From the NCBI GenBank assembly GCA_024703855.1, contig CP087965.1, positions 5,696,001 to 5,760,000 of the forward strand: 64,000 nt of DNA, written 5' to 3'. Within the stretch, counting starts at the first letter, position 1; every line of letters begins with the position of its first letter. A program made the translations under genes and the position numbers. This DNA comes from Polaromonas sp. P2-4 (GTDB lineage Bacteria > Pseudomonadota > Gammaproteobacteria > Burkholderiales > Burkholderiaceae_C). Below, one piece after another: positions 9,028 through 18,956 of this stretch. The notes under the pieces were generated by a model. It did no database searches and was not told the DNA's origin. It was given only the letters and a program-made list of their open reading frames with translations.

Positions 9028-9567
9028 ATGGACCGCTCTGAGCTCATTGCCCAGATTCCCGGACTGCGGCGCTACGCCCGCGTGCTCACGGGCGATGCCT
9101 GGGCCGCCGATGACCTGGTGCAGGACACGCTCGAGCGAGCCTGCAGCAAATGGCGTTTGTGGACGGCGGGCTCCAACCTGAGGGCCTGGCTGTTCACCCT
9201 GATGCACAACCAGTTCGCCAATCAGGTACGGCACTCAATGCGGCAGTCCAACACGGGAAGGATGGTTGATATGGAAGACGTAAAAGACGAACTCATTGCC
9301 ACCGACACGGGCTTGGACATGGCCCTGGATTTACACCGCTGCCTGATGCGACTGCCACAAGACCAGCGCGCCGTGCTCCTGCTGGTTAGTCTGGAAGACA
9401 TGTCGTATGAAGAAGTGGCCAAAATCACAGGCGTTCCGCTGGGCACGGTGATGTCGCGCCTGTCACGGGCGCGTACCCGCCTGCGCGAACTCATGGAAGG
9501 CAATCCCGACAGAGCGGCGGCCCTGCGAACCGTGGGCAGCAAGCCGGCGCTGCATCGACTTCAATGA
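9028..9567 (+). CDS. ECF-family RNA polymerase sigma factor
   Basis: 179 residues. Sigma region 2 is seen as RYARVLTGDAWAADDLVQDTLERA and NLRAWLFTLMHN; region 4 as LPQDQRAVLLLVSLEDMSYEEVAKITGVPLGTVMSRLSRARTRLRELM with a clear helix-turn-helix. It directs RNA polymerase to alternative promoters and is expected to be held inactive by the next gene product. The ATG at 9028 (MDRSELIAQIPGLRRYA) is preferred to an upstream TTG. The stop overlaps the start of the anti-sigma gene by four bases (ATGA), a typical coupled pair. The signal it responds to cannot be told from sequence. Confidence 0.92.
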   Translation: MDRSELIAQIPGLRRYARVLTGDAWAADDLVQDTLERACSKWRLWTAGSNLRAWLFTLMHNQFANQVRHSMRQSNTGRMVDMEDVKDELIATDTGLDMALDLHRCLMRLPQDQRAVLLLVSLEDMSYEEVAKITGVPLGTVMSRLSRARTRLRELMEGNPDRAAALRTVGSKPALHRLQ

Positions 9568-10418
9568 CCTCTCTGAGTACCCCCATGGATTCGCACCGCA
9601 CTCCCAACTCCGTGTCCGAAGGAGAGTTACATGCCCTGCTGGACGGGTGGTTGTCGCCGCATGAGCGCGCCGCGCTGGAAACGCGGCTGGTGAATGATGC
9701 GGTGGCCAGGGCCACACTAAGCGCCTGGCGGACGCAGCGCGACGCCCTGCGCAACCTGCATAGGCCGCTGCTGAGCGAGCCGCTTCCCCCGACCTTGCTG
9801 GCGGCGGCGCAACGGGTCGCCAAGTCACACCAACAGTTTGACCAGTGGTGGCGCTGGGGCGGCATGGCCGCCAGTGTCGCGCTGGCATTTGGTGTGGGCT
9901 GGCTGTCGCACGGGGAGTGGACCTCACTGCGACCGGACACGGCTCAGGTGCTGGCCAAGGCGCCGGACACGGCTCGGGAGTTTGCGCGTCAGGCAGCCGT
10001 GGCGCACATGGTATATGCGCCCGAGGTGCGCCATCCGGTCGAGGTCACGGCCGCGCAACAAGATCATCTGGTGCAATGGCTGTCCAAACGTCTGGACAAA
10101 CCGTTGGTGGTCCCCAACCTGTCGGCGTATGGTTACCAACTGGTCGGCGGGCGTTTGCTGCCCGGCGATGCGGGCGCGCGGGCGCAGTTCATGTTCCAGA
10201 ACGCGGCCGGCGAGCGCGTGACGCTGTATCTGGGCGCTCTCAATGGCAACACCACCGCAGAGGCCAGCAGTAGCGGGCCGCCGCCGCTCAGCTTTTCGAC
10301 TGATGGCCCGGTTCCCGACTTTTACTGGGTAGACCACGGTTTTGGCTATGCGCTGGCCGGCAAGCTATCGCGTGAAAGCCTGATGCAGCTTGCACGGGTG
10401 GTTTGCGATCAGACCTAA
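9564..10418 (+). CDS. Membrane anti-sigma factor partner of the ECF sigma factor
   Basis: 284 residues. The N-terminal cytoplasmic part (SEGELHALLDGWLSPHERAALETRLVNDAVARATLSAWRTQRDALR) has the anti-sigma helical layout, followed by a single membrane segment (about residues 97-115, MAASVALAFGVGWLSHG) and a large extracytoplasmic domain ending DFYWVDHGFGYALAGKLSRESLMQLARVV, as in FecR-unrelated transmembrane anti-sigma proteins of betaproteobacteria. I see no zinc-binding HxxxCxxC motif. Start codon overlaps the sigma gene. Its stop codon overlaps the stop of the convergent hydrolase gene. Confidence 0.85.
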   Translation: MTSLSTPMDSHRTPNSVSEGELHALLDGWLSPHERAALETRLVNDAVARATLSAWRTQRDALRNLHRPLLSEPLPPTLLAAAQRVAKSHQQFDQWWRWGGMAASVALAFGVGWLSHGEWTSLRPDTAQVLAKAPDTAREFARQAAVAHMVYAPEVRHPVEVTAAQQDHLVQWLSKRLDKPLVVPNLSAYGYQLVGGRLLPGDAGARAQFMFQNAAGERVTLYLGALNGNTTAEASSSGPPPLSFSTDGPVPDFYWVDHGFGYALAGKLSRESLMQLARVVCDQT

Positions 10419-11620
10419 ACGAGATCGCGCAGCGGATGCGTGCCGGCGGCCCAGGGGCTGGCAAAAAATGCATCGGCCATGCCCGGCTTGACGTCTTCAA
10501 TCCGTGCGGGACTCCATTGGGGCTTGTAGTCTTTGTCGATGGCCAGCGCGCGTATGCCTTCGACCGTCTCGCTCCCTGCACCCGGGCGCTGATGAAAGCA
10601 GTGGTGCACCATATCGCGCTCCATGCGCAAATCGTCGGCCAGGTTCATGCCGCGGGCCCTGCGAATCTGCTCCAGTGCCACATGCAGCATCAAAGGCGAG
10701 CGCTTGCGCAGGATAGCGGCTGTTCTGACCGCCCACGGATCCTGCGCGCTCTCTAGTGCATCGATGATGTGTTTCACTCGCAGCAATGAAAAATAAGCAT
10801 CAATTTGGCCTGTAGTGCAATCAGGACGGCCACCATCAGCTATCAATTCAGTAGCAATCCATTGGTCGACTTCCGCGCTGGAGGCAAAAGCCCGGCTACC
10901 CAGTTCGTCCCACAGGGCCGGCAGGCGGGCAGCCTCTCGCTTGATGTCGGCCAGGCCAAAACCGATGGCTTCGTCGGCACCCACCACCTCGCCGGTCAGT
11001 GCCAGGTACTCGCCAACATGGCCGGGGCAACGGCTCAGGAAATAGCCGCCGCCAACGTCCGGGAACAGCCCGATATTGGTTTCGGGCATGGCCATTTTGG
11101 TGTGCTCGGTGACGATGCGGACTTTGGCGCCTTGGGCACGTGCAGACGGGCTTGCCCGGCCTGCACCTTCATCTTCGCCCCCTGGGGCTCCCAGGGCTTT
11201 GCCCTGGCAGAGCCCCATACCGCCGCCCATCACCACGCCGTCCATGAAGGCGATGTAAGGCTTGGGGTAGGTTTGGATCAGGTGGTTGAGCGTGTACTCT
11301 TCGGTGAAAAAATCTTCCAGTGCGGCATCACCGGCCAGCGCGGCCTGGTGGAAAAACCGGATGTCGCCACCGGCACAAAAACCGCCGAAAAGACTTTCCG
11401 GGCTGCCGGGGCGGCCTGTCTTGTTGGTGCCGCGAATCGCCACCAGCAACACCGCCGGGTCGTCGCGCCAAGCCCGCAAAGTTTCAGCCAAGTCTCTGAG
11501 CATTTGCAGCGACAGCGCATTGAGCGCCTTGGGCCGGTTCAGGGTGATGAGGCCGGCACTGCCGCGCCGCTCCACCAAAATGTCGCTCTTTACATTCGTA
11601 TTCGTCATTGATTCGCTCAT
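10415..11620 (-). CDS. Enoyl-CoA hydratase/isomerase family, 3-hydroxyisobutyryl-CoA hydrolase type
   Basis: About 401 residues, a crotonase-fold enzyme. GLITLNRPKALNALS, FCAGGDIRFF (oxyanion loop), MDGVVMGGGMGL and MPETNIGLFPDVGGGYFLSR (catalytic Glu and Asp) match 3-hydroxyisobutyryl-CoA hydrolase of valine breakdown, and the C-terminal half (RMERDMVHHCF) is the HIBCH extension. Unusual: about 25 extra residues (GKALGAPGGEDEGAGRASPS and following) are inserted between GMGLC and VRIVTEHTKMAMPE, coded by GC-rich palindromic DNA at about 11130-11215; a second repeat-derived stretch lies at 10806-10870. The start at 11620 overlaps the EamA stop (ATGA) and has GGAGG eight bases upstream, so the pair is coupled. 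Confidence 0.88.
   Translation of the reverse strand: MSESMTNTNVKSDILVERRGSAGLITLNRPKALNALSLQMLRDLAETLRAWRDDPAVLLVAIRGTNKTGRPGSPESLFGGFCAGGDIRFFHQAALAGDAALEDFFTEEYTLNHLIQTYPKPYIAFMDGVVMGGGMGLCQGKALGAPGGEDEGAGRASPSARAQGAKVRIVTEHTKMAMPETNIGLFPDVGGGYFLSRCPGHVGEYLALTGEVVGADEAIGFGLADIKREAARLPALWDELGSRAFASSAEVDQWIATELIADGGRPDCTTGQIDAYFSLLRVKHIIDALESAQDPWAVRTAAILRKRSPLMLHVALEQIRRARGMNLADDLRMERDMVHHCFHQRPGAGSETVEGIRALAIDKDYKPQWSPARIEDVKPGMADAFFASPWAAGTHPLRDLV
10806..10870. repeat. Dispersed repeat family A, copy inside the hydrolase gene
   Basis: Read on the minus strand: GCTACTGAATTGATAGCTGA, then TGGTGGCCGTCCTGATTGCA, then CTACAGGCCAAATTGATGC. It follows the family A consensus with drift and is read in frame as IATELIADGGRPDCTTGQIDA. 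Confidence 0.6.
11130..11215. repeat. In-frame GC-rich palindromic insertion in the hydrolase gene
   Basis: Contains nested palindromes such as CCAGGGCAAAGCCCTGG and GCCCCAGGGGGC on the minus strand, and a TGCAGGCCGGGCAAGCCCG block. It encodes about 25 residues that are absent between two conserved blocks of the crotonase fold. I found no second copy in the window. Confidence 0.55.
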
Positions 11621-12492
11621 GTTCTTTGCCTCCATCCAATCAGTTCATTCACCACCAGCGCGCCTATGACCAGCGCACCGCCCGTCAGCACGCTGGCACC
11701 AGGCACCTCACCCGCCCCAAACCAGGCCAGCAAGATGCCGAAAATAACTTCCAACAGCGCCAGCAGGGCCACTTCAGGTGCTTTCAGCACACCGGCGCAC
11801 ATGACTGACAGCACACAGGGAATCGCCAGCTGAACCAGCCCGAGCAGGCCCAGGAGGGCCATGTCATGCGGTGTGGCCGCAAACGGAAACGCCAGCGGCA
11901 AGGTCGCCAGCGAAGAAATCACCGCACCCAGCAACACGGCGGGCACCAGGTCGATGTTCTTGCCATGGGCACGGCTGTGCTGCACCACCGTCCAGTTGGC
12001 GGCGCTGGCCAGCGGCACCATCAGCGCCACCAGCGTTCCGCCAAGATTGCTGGCCAGGTCCATTTGCCCGCCGTACATCCAGGCAATGCCCGCACCCGCC
12101 AGGGCAATGGCGATCCAGGTGCGCGGCGGAATGCGGTAACCCGTGAAGATGCGGGCTAACAACGCCGTGATGAAAGGACTGAGGGCCATGGTCACCAGCA
12201 CATTGGCGACGGTCGTCATTGTGAGCGCCACCATGAAGGCGGTAAACATGATGCTCCAGCACACGCCCGACAGCCAGAAGGCCAGGCCCCCGTTGCGAAT
12301 GACGGAAAACACCGCCCTTCCCCGGAAAACCGGAAGAATGACCAGCAGCGACACCGCCGTGAAGAAGCTGCGCCAAAAGGTCACCTCAAAGCTGCGCGCC
12401 GACTCCAGGTGCCTGGTCACCACACCGGCGATGGACCACATCAGGGTGATAAGAATCATCAGAGCGACCGCCCTGGAATGCGTGAGTTTCAT
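11617..12492 (-). CDS. EamA/DMT family inner-membrane transporter
   Basis: 291 residues with ten predicted membrane helices in two five-helix halves, typical of the drug/metabolite transporter superfamily (EamA, RhaT-like). Helices begin with RAVALMILITLMWSIAGVVTRHL and the second half contains LASAANWTVVQHSRAHG and GLVQLAIPCVLSVMCAGVLKAPEVALLALLEVIFGILLAWF, the conserved EamA second-repeat signature. Such proteins export or import small metabolites; the substrate is unknown. The stop overlaps the start of the crotonase-family gene by four bases, so the transporter could serve the same pathway. Confidence 0.88.
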   Translation of the reverse strand: MKLTHSRAVALMILITLMWSIAGVVTRHLESARSFEVTFWRSFFTAVSLLVILPVFRGRAVFSVIRNGGLAFWLSGVCWSIMFTAFMVALTMTTVANVLVTMALSPFITALLARIFTGYRIPPRTWIAIALAGAGIAWMYGGQMDLASNLGGTLVALMVPLASAANWTVVQHSRAHGKNIDLVPAVLLGAVISSLATLPLAFPFAATPHDMALLGLLGLVQLAIPCVLSVMCAGVLKAPEVALLALLEVIFGILLAWFGAGEVPGASVLTGGALVIGALVVNELIGWRQRT

Positions 12493-12540
12493 GAAACGAC
12501 CTGCGCGATGGACACCTGCGGGCTAAAAAGACGACATGAA

Positions 12541-12566
12541 AAGGCCGCTGCGTGGCAGCGGCCTTC
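12541..12566 (-). terminator. Intrinsic terminator after typA
   Basis: Perfect hairpin AAGGCCGCTG-CCACG-CAGCGGCCTT read on the minus strand, followed by TTC, 18 bases after the typA stop. It would end the rimP-typA transcript. Confidence 0.75.
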
Positions 12567-12583
12567 CCTTGAGTCATGAAAGA

Positions 12584-14407
12584 TTAACGACCAGCGCGCT
12601 TGCGCTCGCTCTCTGTCAGATGGCGCTTGCGAAGGCGGATCGACTTGGGCGTGATTTCGACCAGTTCGTCGTCTTCAATAAACTCCACGCCATATTCCAG
12701 CGTGCATTCGATCGGGGGGGTGATCTTGATCGCGTCTTCCTTACCGCTGACGCGGAAGTTGGTCAGCTGCTTGGTGCGTGTGGCGTTCACCACGAGGTCG
12801 TTGTCGCGGCTGTGGATACCGACAATCATGCCTTCGTAGACCGGATCGTTGGCCCTGACGAACATGCGGCCGCGGTCGTCCAGCTTGCCCAGGGCGTAGG
12901 TGAAGATTTCACCAGCGTCCATGGAAATCAACACGCCGTTTTTGCGGCCGCCGATGTCACCCTTGTGCGGCTCGTAGCTGTCGAAGATGTTGGAGATCAG
13001 GCCCGAGCCGCGCGTCAGGTTCAGGAATTCGTTGGTGAAACCAATCAGGCCACGCGCCGGGATGCGGTACTCCAGGCGCACGCGGCCACGACCGTCCGAC
13101 TCCATGTTGACCAGGTCGCCTTTGCGCTCGCCCAAAGCTTGCATCACGCCGCCTTGGTGTATCTCTTCGATGTCGGCGGTCACCAACTCGATGGGCTCAT
13201 GCTTTTCACCGTTCACGTCTTTCATCACGACGCGCGGCTTGCTGACTGCCATCTCAAAACCTTCATGACGCATGTTTTCCAGCAAAATGGTCAGGTGCAG
13301 TTCGCCACGACCCATGACTTCAAAGATGCCTTCTTCGTCGGTTTCCTTGACGCGCAAGGCCACGTTGTGTTGCAGTTCTTTTTGCAGGCGGTCCCAAATC
13401 TGGCGGCTGGTGACGTACTTGCCTTCACGGCCGGCCAGCGGGCTGGTGTTCACGCAGAAGTTCATGGTCAGGGTCGGTTCATCGACCTTGAGCATGGGCA
13501 GCGGCATCGGATTGACGGGATCGGTGATGGTCACGCCAATGCCGATGTCATTAATGCCGTTGATCAGCACGATTTCGCCGGGACCGGCTTCCGTGGCTTG
13601 AACGCGTTCCAGGCCCTGGAAAGTCAACACCTGGTTGATCCGGCCCTTGACGGCCTTGCCATCCGGGCCTTCCATCACCACCACGTCCATCATGGGCTTG
13701 ATCGTGCCCTGGCTGATGCGGCCGACGCCAATCCGCCCCACAAAGGTCGAAAAGTCGAGCGCAGAAATTTGCAGCTGCAGCGGCGCTGCAGGATCGCCTT
13801 GCTGGTGAGGCACATGCTTGAGGATGGTATTGAACAGGGCCGACATGTCGGGACCCCACTGTTCATTCGGCGGGCCCTCTTCCAGCGAGGACCAGCCGTT
13901 GATGCCCGAAGCGTAGACCACGGGGAAATCCAGCTGTTCATCAGTGGCGCCAAGCTTGTCGAACAGGTCGAAAGCGGCGTTGACCACGTAGTCGGGGCGC
14001 GCACCGGGCTTGTCCACCTTGTTCACCACCAGGATGGGCTTCAAGCCCAGGGCCAGCGCCTTCTTGGTCACAAAACGCGTCTGGGGCATGGGGCCTTCCT
14101 GCGCGTCAATCAGCAGCACCACACCGTCGACCATGGACAAGGCGCGTTCCACTTCTCCGCCGAAGTCGGCGTGGCCGGGGGTATCGACGATGTTGATGTG
14201 CGTGCCTTCCCAAGTCACGGCGCAGTTCTTGGCCAGAATCGTAATGCCACGCTCTTTTTCGATGGCGTTGTTGTCCATCACGGTGTCGACAACTTTCTCG
14301 TGCTCGGCAAAGGTGCCGGACTGGCGCAGCAATTGGTCGACCATGGTGGTTTTGCCATGGTCAACGTGGGCAATGATGGCGATGTTACGGATTTGTTTAT
14401 GGCTCAT
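12584..14407 (-). CDS. typA: Ribosome-associated translational GTPase TypA/BipA
   Basis: 607 residues, full length and unbroken. G1 [15 protein letters not shown]2 [11 protein letters not shown]3 [17 protein letters not shown]4 [10 protein letters not shown], and the EF-G-like domains III/V with the BipA-specific C-terminal domain ending [25 protein letters not shown]. BipA assists 50S assembly, especially at low temperature, and affects stress and exopolysaccharide traits. It is the last gene of the long rimP-to-typA run on the minus strand, 36 bases after truB, with a terminator behind it. Confidence 0.97.
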   Translation of the reverse strand: MSHKQIRNIAIIAHVDHGKTTMVDQLLRQSGTFAEHEKVVDTVMDNNAIEKERGITILAKNCAVTWEGTHINIVDTPGHADFGGEVERALSMVDGVVLLIDAQEGPMPQTRFVTKKALALGLKPILVVNKVDKPGARPDYVVNAAFDLFDKLGATDEQLDFPVVYASGINGWSSLEEGPPNEQWGPDMSALFNTILKHVPHQQGDPAAPLQLQISALDFSTFVGRIGVGRISQGTIKPMMDVVVMEGPDGKAVKGRINQVLTFQGLERVQATEAGPGEIVLINGINDIGIGVTITDPVNPMPLPMLKVDEPTLTMNFCVNTSPLAGREGKYVTSRQIWDRLQKELQHNVALRVKETDEEGIFEVMGRGELHLTILLENMRHEGFEMAVSKPRVVMKDVNGEKHEPIELVTADIEEIHQGGVMQALGERKGDLVNMESDGRGRVRLEYRIPARGLIGFTNEFLNLTRGSGLISNIFDSYEPHKGDIGGRKNGVLISMDAGEIFTYALGKLDDRGRMFVRANDPVYEGMIVGIHSRDNDLVVNATRTKQLTNFRVSGKEDAIKITPPIECTLEYGVEFIEDDELVEITPKSIRLRKRHLTESERKRAGR

Positions 14408-14443
14408 GGTTGGCTTTCAGGAAGACTCGAAACAGATTCGGGG

Positions 14444-15489
14444 TTAATGTTGGAAAGAGGAGACGCCGTCGCCAGATGGCGCGGCCGTAAAACTTGGGGC
14501 AGCTTGCAAAATGTCCTGCACTTCAATCGGGCTGAGCAAACGCTGCGGAATCAGCTCATCGGCCGTAACATGGGCAGAGCCCAGAAACGCAGGCGAGCTG
14601 CCAGGACTGACGCCATAGACCTGCACCAGCGGCGCGTCAGCGCCCCACTGGCCGGGTTCGCCCCGACGGCGCAGGCCGCTTAAAAACCGCCCTGCATTAT
14701 CGGCATCCAATGTGACAGACGGGTAGGCAGCCACCAGCGACTGCGGCGGCAACAAACAGGCTTCGCGCTCGGGCTCGGTCATGGCCTCCAGTGCCGCCAG
14801 GGTCACGCACTGCCCGGCCTCAAAACCACCGGTTTCGAGGCGCCGCAGCGAACTGAGGTGCGCACTGCAGCCAATCGCTTCGCCGATGTCTTCACCCAGC
14901 GTGCGGATGTAAGTGCCTTTGCTGCAGGTCACTATGATTTTGATAGCTGCTTGCGCCCGTTCGTCCTGGGCCAGAGCCATATTCAGCTTATAAATCGTGA
15001 TATGGCGGGCTTCCCGCTCCACGTCTTCGCCTTTGCGGGCGTATTCGTAGAGCGCCTTGCCATCTTTTTGAGCGCCGAATACATGGGCGGAATCTGCGCC
15101 AGCGGGCCGGTAAAGCGCTGCGTCATCGCCTCCAGCAGCTCGGGCGTGATCTCTGGCACGGGCCGCGTTTGAATCACATCACCTTCGGCATCACCGGTGC
15201 CGGTTTTCTGGCCCAGCAGCAGCAGGGCCTCATAGGTTTTGTCGGCGTCCAGCTGAATCTGGCTGAATTTGGTGGCGGCGCCAAAGCACAGCGGCAGCAC
15301 GCCCGTGGCCAGCGGGTCCAGCGTGCCGGTATGGCCGGCCTTGTCCGCACGCAGCAGCCATTTGGCTTTTTGCAAGGCCTGATTGCTCGACAGGCCCAGC
15401 GGCTTGTCGAGCAGCAGCACGCCATGCACGGGACGTCGCTGAATCTTTTGACCTTTGGAGGTCTGGCGGTGACTGGAGGGTGTGGACAT
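14444..15489 (-). CDS. truB: tRNA pseudouridine(55) synthase TruB
   Basis: About 348 residues. Makes pseudouridine 55 in the T loop of tRNAs. [24 protein letters not shown], the catalytic-Asp motif [20 protein letters not shown], the KTY loop and [15 protein letters not shown] are present, with a C-terminal PUA-like part. One base is missing in a T run at 15065-15069, so [10 protein letters not shown] loses the frame before [21 protein letters not shown]; likely an error. The segment before CSKGTYIR ([16 protein letters not shown]) is coded by dispersed repeat A. It lies between rbfA and typA. Confidence 0.93.
14930..14990. repeat. Dispersed repeat family A, copy inside truB
   Basis: CTATGATTTTGATAGCTGCT and TGCGCCCGTTCGTCCTGGGC match the consensus well. 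The truB frame reads through its complement as [13 protein letters not shown], just before the conserved CSKGTYIR block. Confidence 0.75.
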
Positions 15490-15577
15490 AAGCGTTTCGA
15501 CAAGCTCAACGCGAACGGAACACCCGCTCGCGGTGGGTACCGTTCACCCCGAGCCTGCCGAAGGGGAACGGTACGCT
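15486..15577. repeat. REP-like inverted repeat between truB and rbfA (family C)
   Basis: Left arm GTTTCGACAAGCTCAACGCG-AACGG, right arm CCGTTCACCCCGAGCCTGCC-GAAGGGGAACGG; the arms are related to each other as inverted copies. It resembles the widespread TTCGACAGGCTCAGGGCGAACGG intergenic repeats. A degenerate relative lies at 35405-35480. Confidence 0.75.
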
Positions 15578-15944
15578 TTAGTCGTCCTGGGCGCGGGAAG
15601 AAACAGCCTTGGCAATCAAGGCGTTCATGTCGGCTGCACGCTCAGTGGTGCGGTCGAAGTGAAAATGCAAGGTCGGTACCGTGTGAATCATCAGCTTCTT
15701 GAAAAGGCCGTTGCGCAAAAAACCGGCAGCCTGATTCAGTGCTTCTTCGCACTCTTTCGGGTCGCCGACCAGCACGCTGAAAAACACCTTGGCATGGGCA
15801 TAGTCGGGCGTCACTTCAACCGCCTGCACCGTCACCATGCCGACCCTGGGGTCTTTCAGTTCGCGCGATCAGCTCCGTCAGATCCCGCTGGATCTGATCG
15901 GCAACACGAAAGCCGCGGTTGGGAGTAGATGATTTTTTACGCAT
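15578..15944 (-). CDS. rbfA: 30S ribosome-binding factor RbfA
   Basis: About 122 residues. Helps maturation of the 5' end of 16S rRNA and cold adaptation. The N-terminal [28 protein letters not shown] and the KH-like core ([46 protein letters not shown]) are clear. The frame breaks at the CGCGCG tract at 15862-15867: two bases seem lost, as [13 protein letters not shown] is expected. The start at 15944 fits the family. Sits between infB and truB, as in most proteobacteria. Confidence 0.92.
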
Positions 15945-16012
15945 AAAGCAAAGCTTGGGTCTTGAATTCAGGCAACCCGCCAAGCTTGAAGGCCTGGCGA
16001 GTGATTGCCTTT

Positions 16013-18928
16013 TTACAAGGTTCGTGCCACTTCCTTGATCTCGAAGAACTCCAGAATATCGCCTTCCTGGATATCGTTGTAGTTCTTGATGTTCAAGCCG
16101 CACTCGAAGCTTTCCTTGACCTCTTTCGCATCGTCCTTGAAGCGCTTGAGCGAGTCAAGTTCACCCGTGAAGATGACCACGTTCTGGCGCAGCAAGCGCA
16201 AACGGGCCGTGCGGCGAACCACACCTGCGGTGACCATACAACCGGCGATCGAACCGATCTTGCTGACCTTGAACACCTGGCGAATCTCGGCCGTACCGAT
16301 GATTTCTTCTTTCTTGTCGGGCGTCAGCATGCCGGACATGGCGGCCTTGAGCTCGTCCACAGCGTCATAAATGATGTTGTAGTAACGAATGTCAACGCCG
16401 TTGTGCTCGGCCTGCTTGCGCGCCAGCGCATCGGCACGGGTGTTGAACCCGATCAGCACGGCTTTGGACGCGATGGCCAGGTTGACGTCGGATTCGGAAA
16501 TACCACCGACGCCGGAGTACACCAGCTGAACCTTGACCTCGTCGGTCGAAAGCTTGAGCAGCGACTGCGCCAGCGCTTCCTGCGAACCCTGCACATCAGC
16601 CTTGATGATGATGGGCAGCATCTTGACTTCGCCAGCCGTGATGTCGGAGAACATGTTCTCCAGCTTGGAGGCTTGCTGTTTGGCCAGCTTGGTATTGCGG
16701 AACTTGCCGGCGCGGTAGGTGGCGATTTCACGGACACGGCGCTCGTCCGTCATCACCATGAACTCGTCGCCCGCCTGCGGTACTTCCGTCAAGCCCTGGA
16801 TTTCCACCGGAATGGAAGGACCCGCCGTCTTGATGGGTTTGCCGTTTTCGTCGAGCATGGCGCGTACGCGGCCATAGGTCGAGCCGGCCAGCACCACGTC
16901 ACCGGCCTTCAGCGTACCGGACTGAACCAGCACGGTAGCCACCGGGCCACGGCCCTTGTCGAGGCGGGCCTCAATGACCAGGCCCTTGGCCAAGGCATCG
17001 ACCGGGGCCTTGAGTTCCAGCACTTCGGCCTGCAGCAGCACCTGCTCGAGCAGCTGGTCGATACCTTGACCGGTACGGGCAGAGACCGATACAAACGGTG
17101 AGTCACCACCAAACTCTTCCGGCACCACCTCTTCGGTCACCAGCTCGCCTTTAACACGATCCAGGTTCGCACCGGGCTTGTCAATTTTATTGATTGCCAC
17201 AACGATGGGAACACCAGCCGCTTTGGCGTGCTTGATGGCCTCTTTGGTTTGCGGCATCACGCCGTCATCAGCGGCCACCACCAGAATCACGATGTCGGTC
17301 GCCTGGGCACCGCGGGCACGCATGGCGGTAAACGCCTCGTGGCCTGGGGTATCCAGAAAGGACACCATACCGCGCGGTGTTTTCACGTGGTAGGCGCCAA
17401 TGTGCTGGGTGATGCCACCCGCTTCACCGGCCGCCACTTTGGCGCGACGAATGTAGTCCAGCAGCGAGGTTTTGCCATGGTCAACGTGACCCATGACGGT
17501 GACCACCGGTGCGCGCGACAGGGACTCAGCTTCCTGGCCTTGCACGTCGTCGTCGGTAAAGGCTTCCGGATCGTCCAGCGCAGCGGTAATCGCCTTGTGG
17601 CCCATTTCTTCCACCAAAATCATGGCGGTGTCCTGGTCCAGCGGCTGGTTGATCGTGACCATCTGGCCGAGCTTCATCAGGTGCTTGATCACCTCGGAAG
17701 ACTTGACGCTCATCTTGTGCGCCAACTCAGCCACGGTAATGGTTTCGGGCACATGGACTTCGAGCACCTTGAATTCGGTAGGCGCTACAAAAGTGGACTC
17801 TGGACGTGCGTCACGGTCGCTGCTGCGGCGGCCACGCGGACCACCACGGAAATTGCCACGCCCCGGAATGACGGGCGCGCCACGACTCGGAAGGCCTTTC
17901 TTCTTGGCGGCGTCATCTTTCCAGGTCGAAGACAGGTTCTCTGACTTGACTTCTTTCTTGCCTGCAGCACCGGGGGCAACCGGCGCACCGGCAACGGCGG
18001 GCTTGGCTGCGCCTGGCGCAACGGCTGGCTTGTGCAGCGTGCCCTTCATGGCGATCTTGGGATCCACGTGCGGAACCAGTACGCGCTTGGGCGCGGACAA
18101 CATGGCGCGAATGCCTGCGGCTTCTGCCTCGGCCTTGCGGCGACGCTCCTGGAGATCCTGGGCTTTTGCGGCATCCGCCTGGAATTCTGCAGTGGCCTTG
18201 ACTTTGGCTGCGGCTTGCACAGCCGCCGCATCGGCAGCTTTAGTGGCGGCTTTGGTGGCCTGCTCTGCGGCCGCAGTTTCAGCGGCTTTGGTCACTTCAG
18301 CGGCTTCGGGCTGGACAGCCTCTTTGGTTTTTTTGGTGACGGATTTGGCCTTCTCTGCGGCCTTGGCGGCCTCAGCCGCTTCGGCGGCGGCCTGGGCGCT
18401 TTTTTCTGCGGCCTGGCGTTCCTGCTCGCGTGCCGCCTCCTTGGCATCCTGCTCTTCACGCAGGCGGCGTTTTTCCGTCAGCTCTTCTTCCTGACGACGC
18501 AGCAACTCGGCATGGCGACTGGCCTCTTCTTCACGGCGAATCAACTCGGCATCATCAACGACCGGAGCCTGCGGCGCAGCGGCAAGCTCGGCCTGCACTT
18601 CTTCGGCAGGCACGTCGGAGCCATCCTCACGCTTGACGAAGGTGCGCTTTTTGCGAACTTCCACCTGAATCGTGCGAGCCCTGCCGGTGGCGTCTGCCTG
18701 TTTGATTTCGCTGGTGGACTTCTTCACCAGCGTGATTTTTTTGCGCTCAGCCGTGGCAGTGCCATGGCTGGCCTGCAGATAGCCGAGCAGCTTTTGCTTG
18801 TCCGTTTCGGACAGGGTATCACCGGCTTGCGCCTTGGCGACGCCCGCGCTGGTCAATTGCTCGATCAGGGTGGCGGTAGGTTTATTCAATTCAGCTGCGA
18901 ATTCAGCGACGGTAGTGGTACTGGACAT
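16013..18928 (-). CDS. infB: Translation initiation factor IF-2
   Basis: 971 residues, unbroken. The N-terminal IF2_N domain ([24 protein letters not shown]) is followed by a long Ala/Glu/Lys-rich coiled linker (residues about 130-350), a GGPRGRR basic patch, a second IF2_N, the GTPase core ([44 protein letters not shown]), and the C-terminal domains that bind fMet-tRNA. The true start is ATG 18928 (SSTTTVAEF); a longer in-frame reading upstream has no homologous content. Follows nusA by 28 bases, in the conserved nusA-infB operon. Confidence 0.97.
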   Translation of the reverse strand: MSSTTTVAEFAAELNKPTATLIEQLTSAGVAKAQAGDTLSETDKQKLLGYLQASHGTATAERKKITLVKKSTSEIKQADATGRARTIQVEVRKKRTFVKREDGSDVPAEEVQAELAAAPQAPVVDDAELIRREEEASRHAELLRRQEEELTEKRRLREEQDAKEAAREQERQAAEKSAQAAAEAAEAAKAAEKAKSVTKKTKEAVQPEAAEVTKAAETAAAEQATKAATKAADAAAVQAAAKVKATAEFQADAAKAQDLQERRRKAEAEAAGIRAMLSAPKRVLVPHVDPKIAMKGTLHKPAVAPGAAKPAVAGAPVAPGAAGKKEVKSENLSSTWKDDAAKKKGLPSRGAPVIPGRGNFRGGPRGRRSSDRDARPESTFVAPTEFKVLEVHVPETITVAELAHKMSVKSSEVIKHLMKLGQMVTINQPLDQDTAMILVEEMGHKAITAALDDPEAFTDDDVQGQEAESLSRAPVVTVMGHVDHGKTSLLDYIRRAKVAAGEAGGITQHIGAYHVKTPRGMVSFLDTPGHEAFTAMRARGAQATDIVILVVAADDGVMPQTKEAIKHAKAAGVPIVVAINKIDKPGANLDRVKGELVTEEVVPEEFGGDSPFVSVSARTGQGIDQLLEQVLLQAEVLELKAPVDALAKGLVIEARLDKGRGPVATVLVQSGTLKAGDVVLAGSTYGRVRAMLDENGKPIKTAGPSIPVEIQGLTEVPQAGDEFMVMTDERRVREIATYRAGKFRNTKLAKQQASKLENMFSDITAGEVKMLPIIIKADVQGSQEALAQSLLKLSTDEVKVQLVYSGVGGISESDVNLAIASKAVLIGFNTRADALARKQAEHNGVDIRYYNIIYDAVDELKAAMSGMLTPDKKEEIIGTAEIRQVFKVSKIGSIAGCMVTAGVVRRTARLRLLRQNVVIFTGELDSLKRFKDDAKEVKESFECGLNIKNYNDIQEGDILEFFEIKEVARTL

Positions 18929-18956
18929 ATTTTGTTTTCCTGACTGGCCTCCATGA

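Noticed and set aside
12536-14683. A 715-residue open frame on the plus strand opposite typA
   Set aside because: It is the antisense of the unbroken, highly conserved typA gene; its His-rich composition is what the opposite strand of such GC-rich coding gives.
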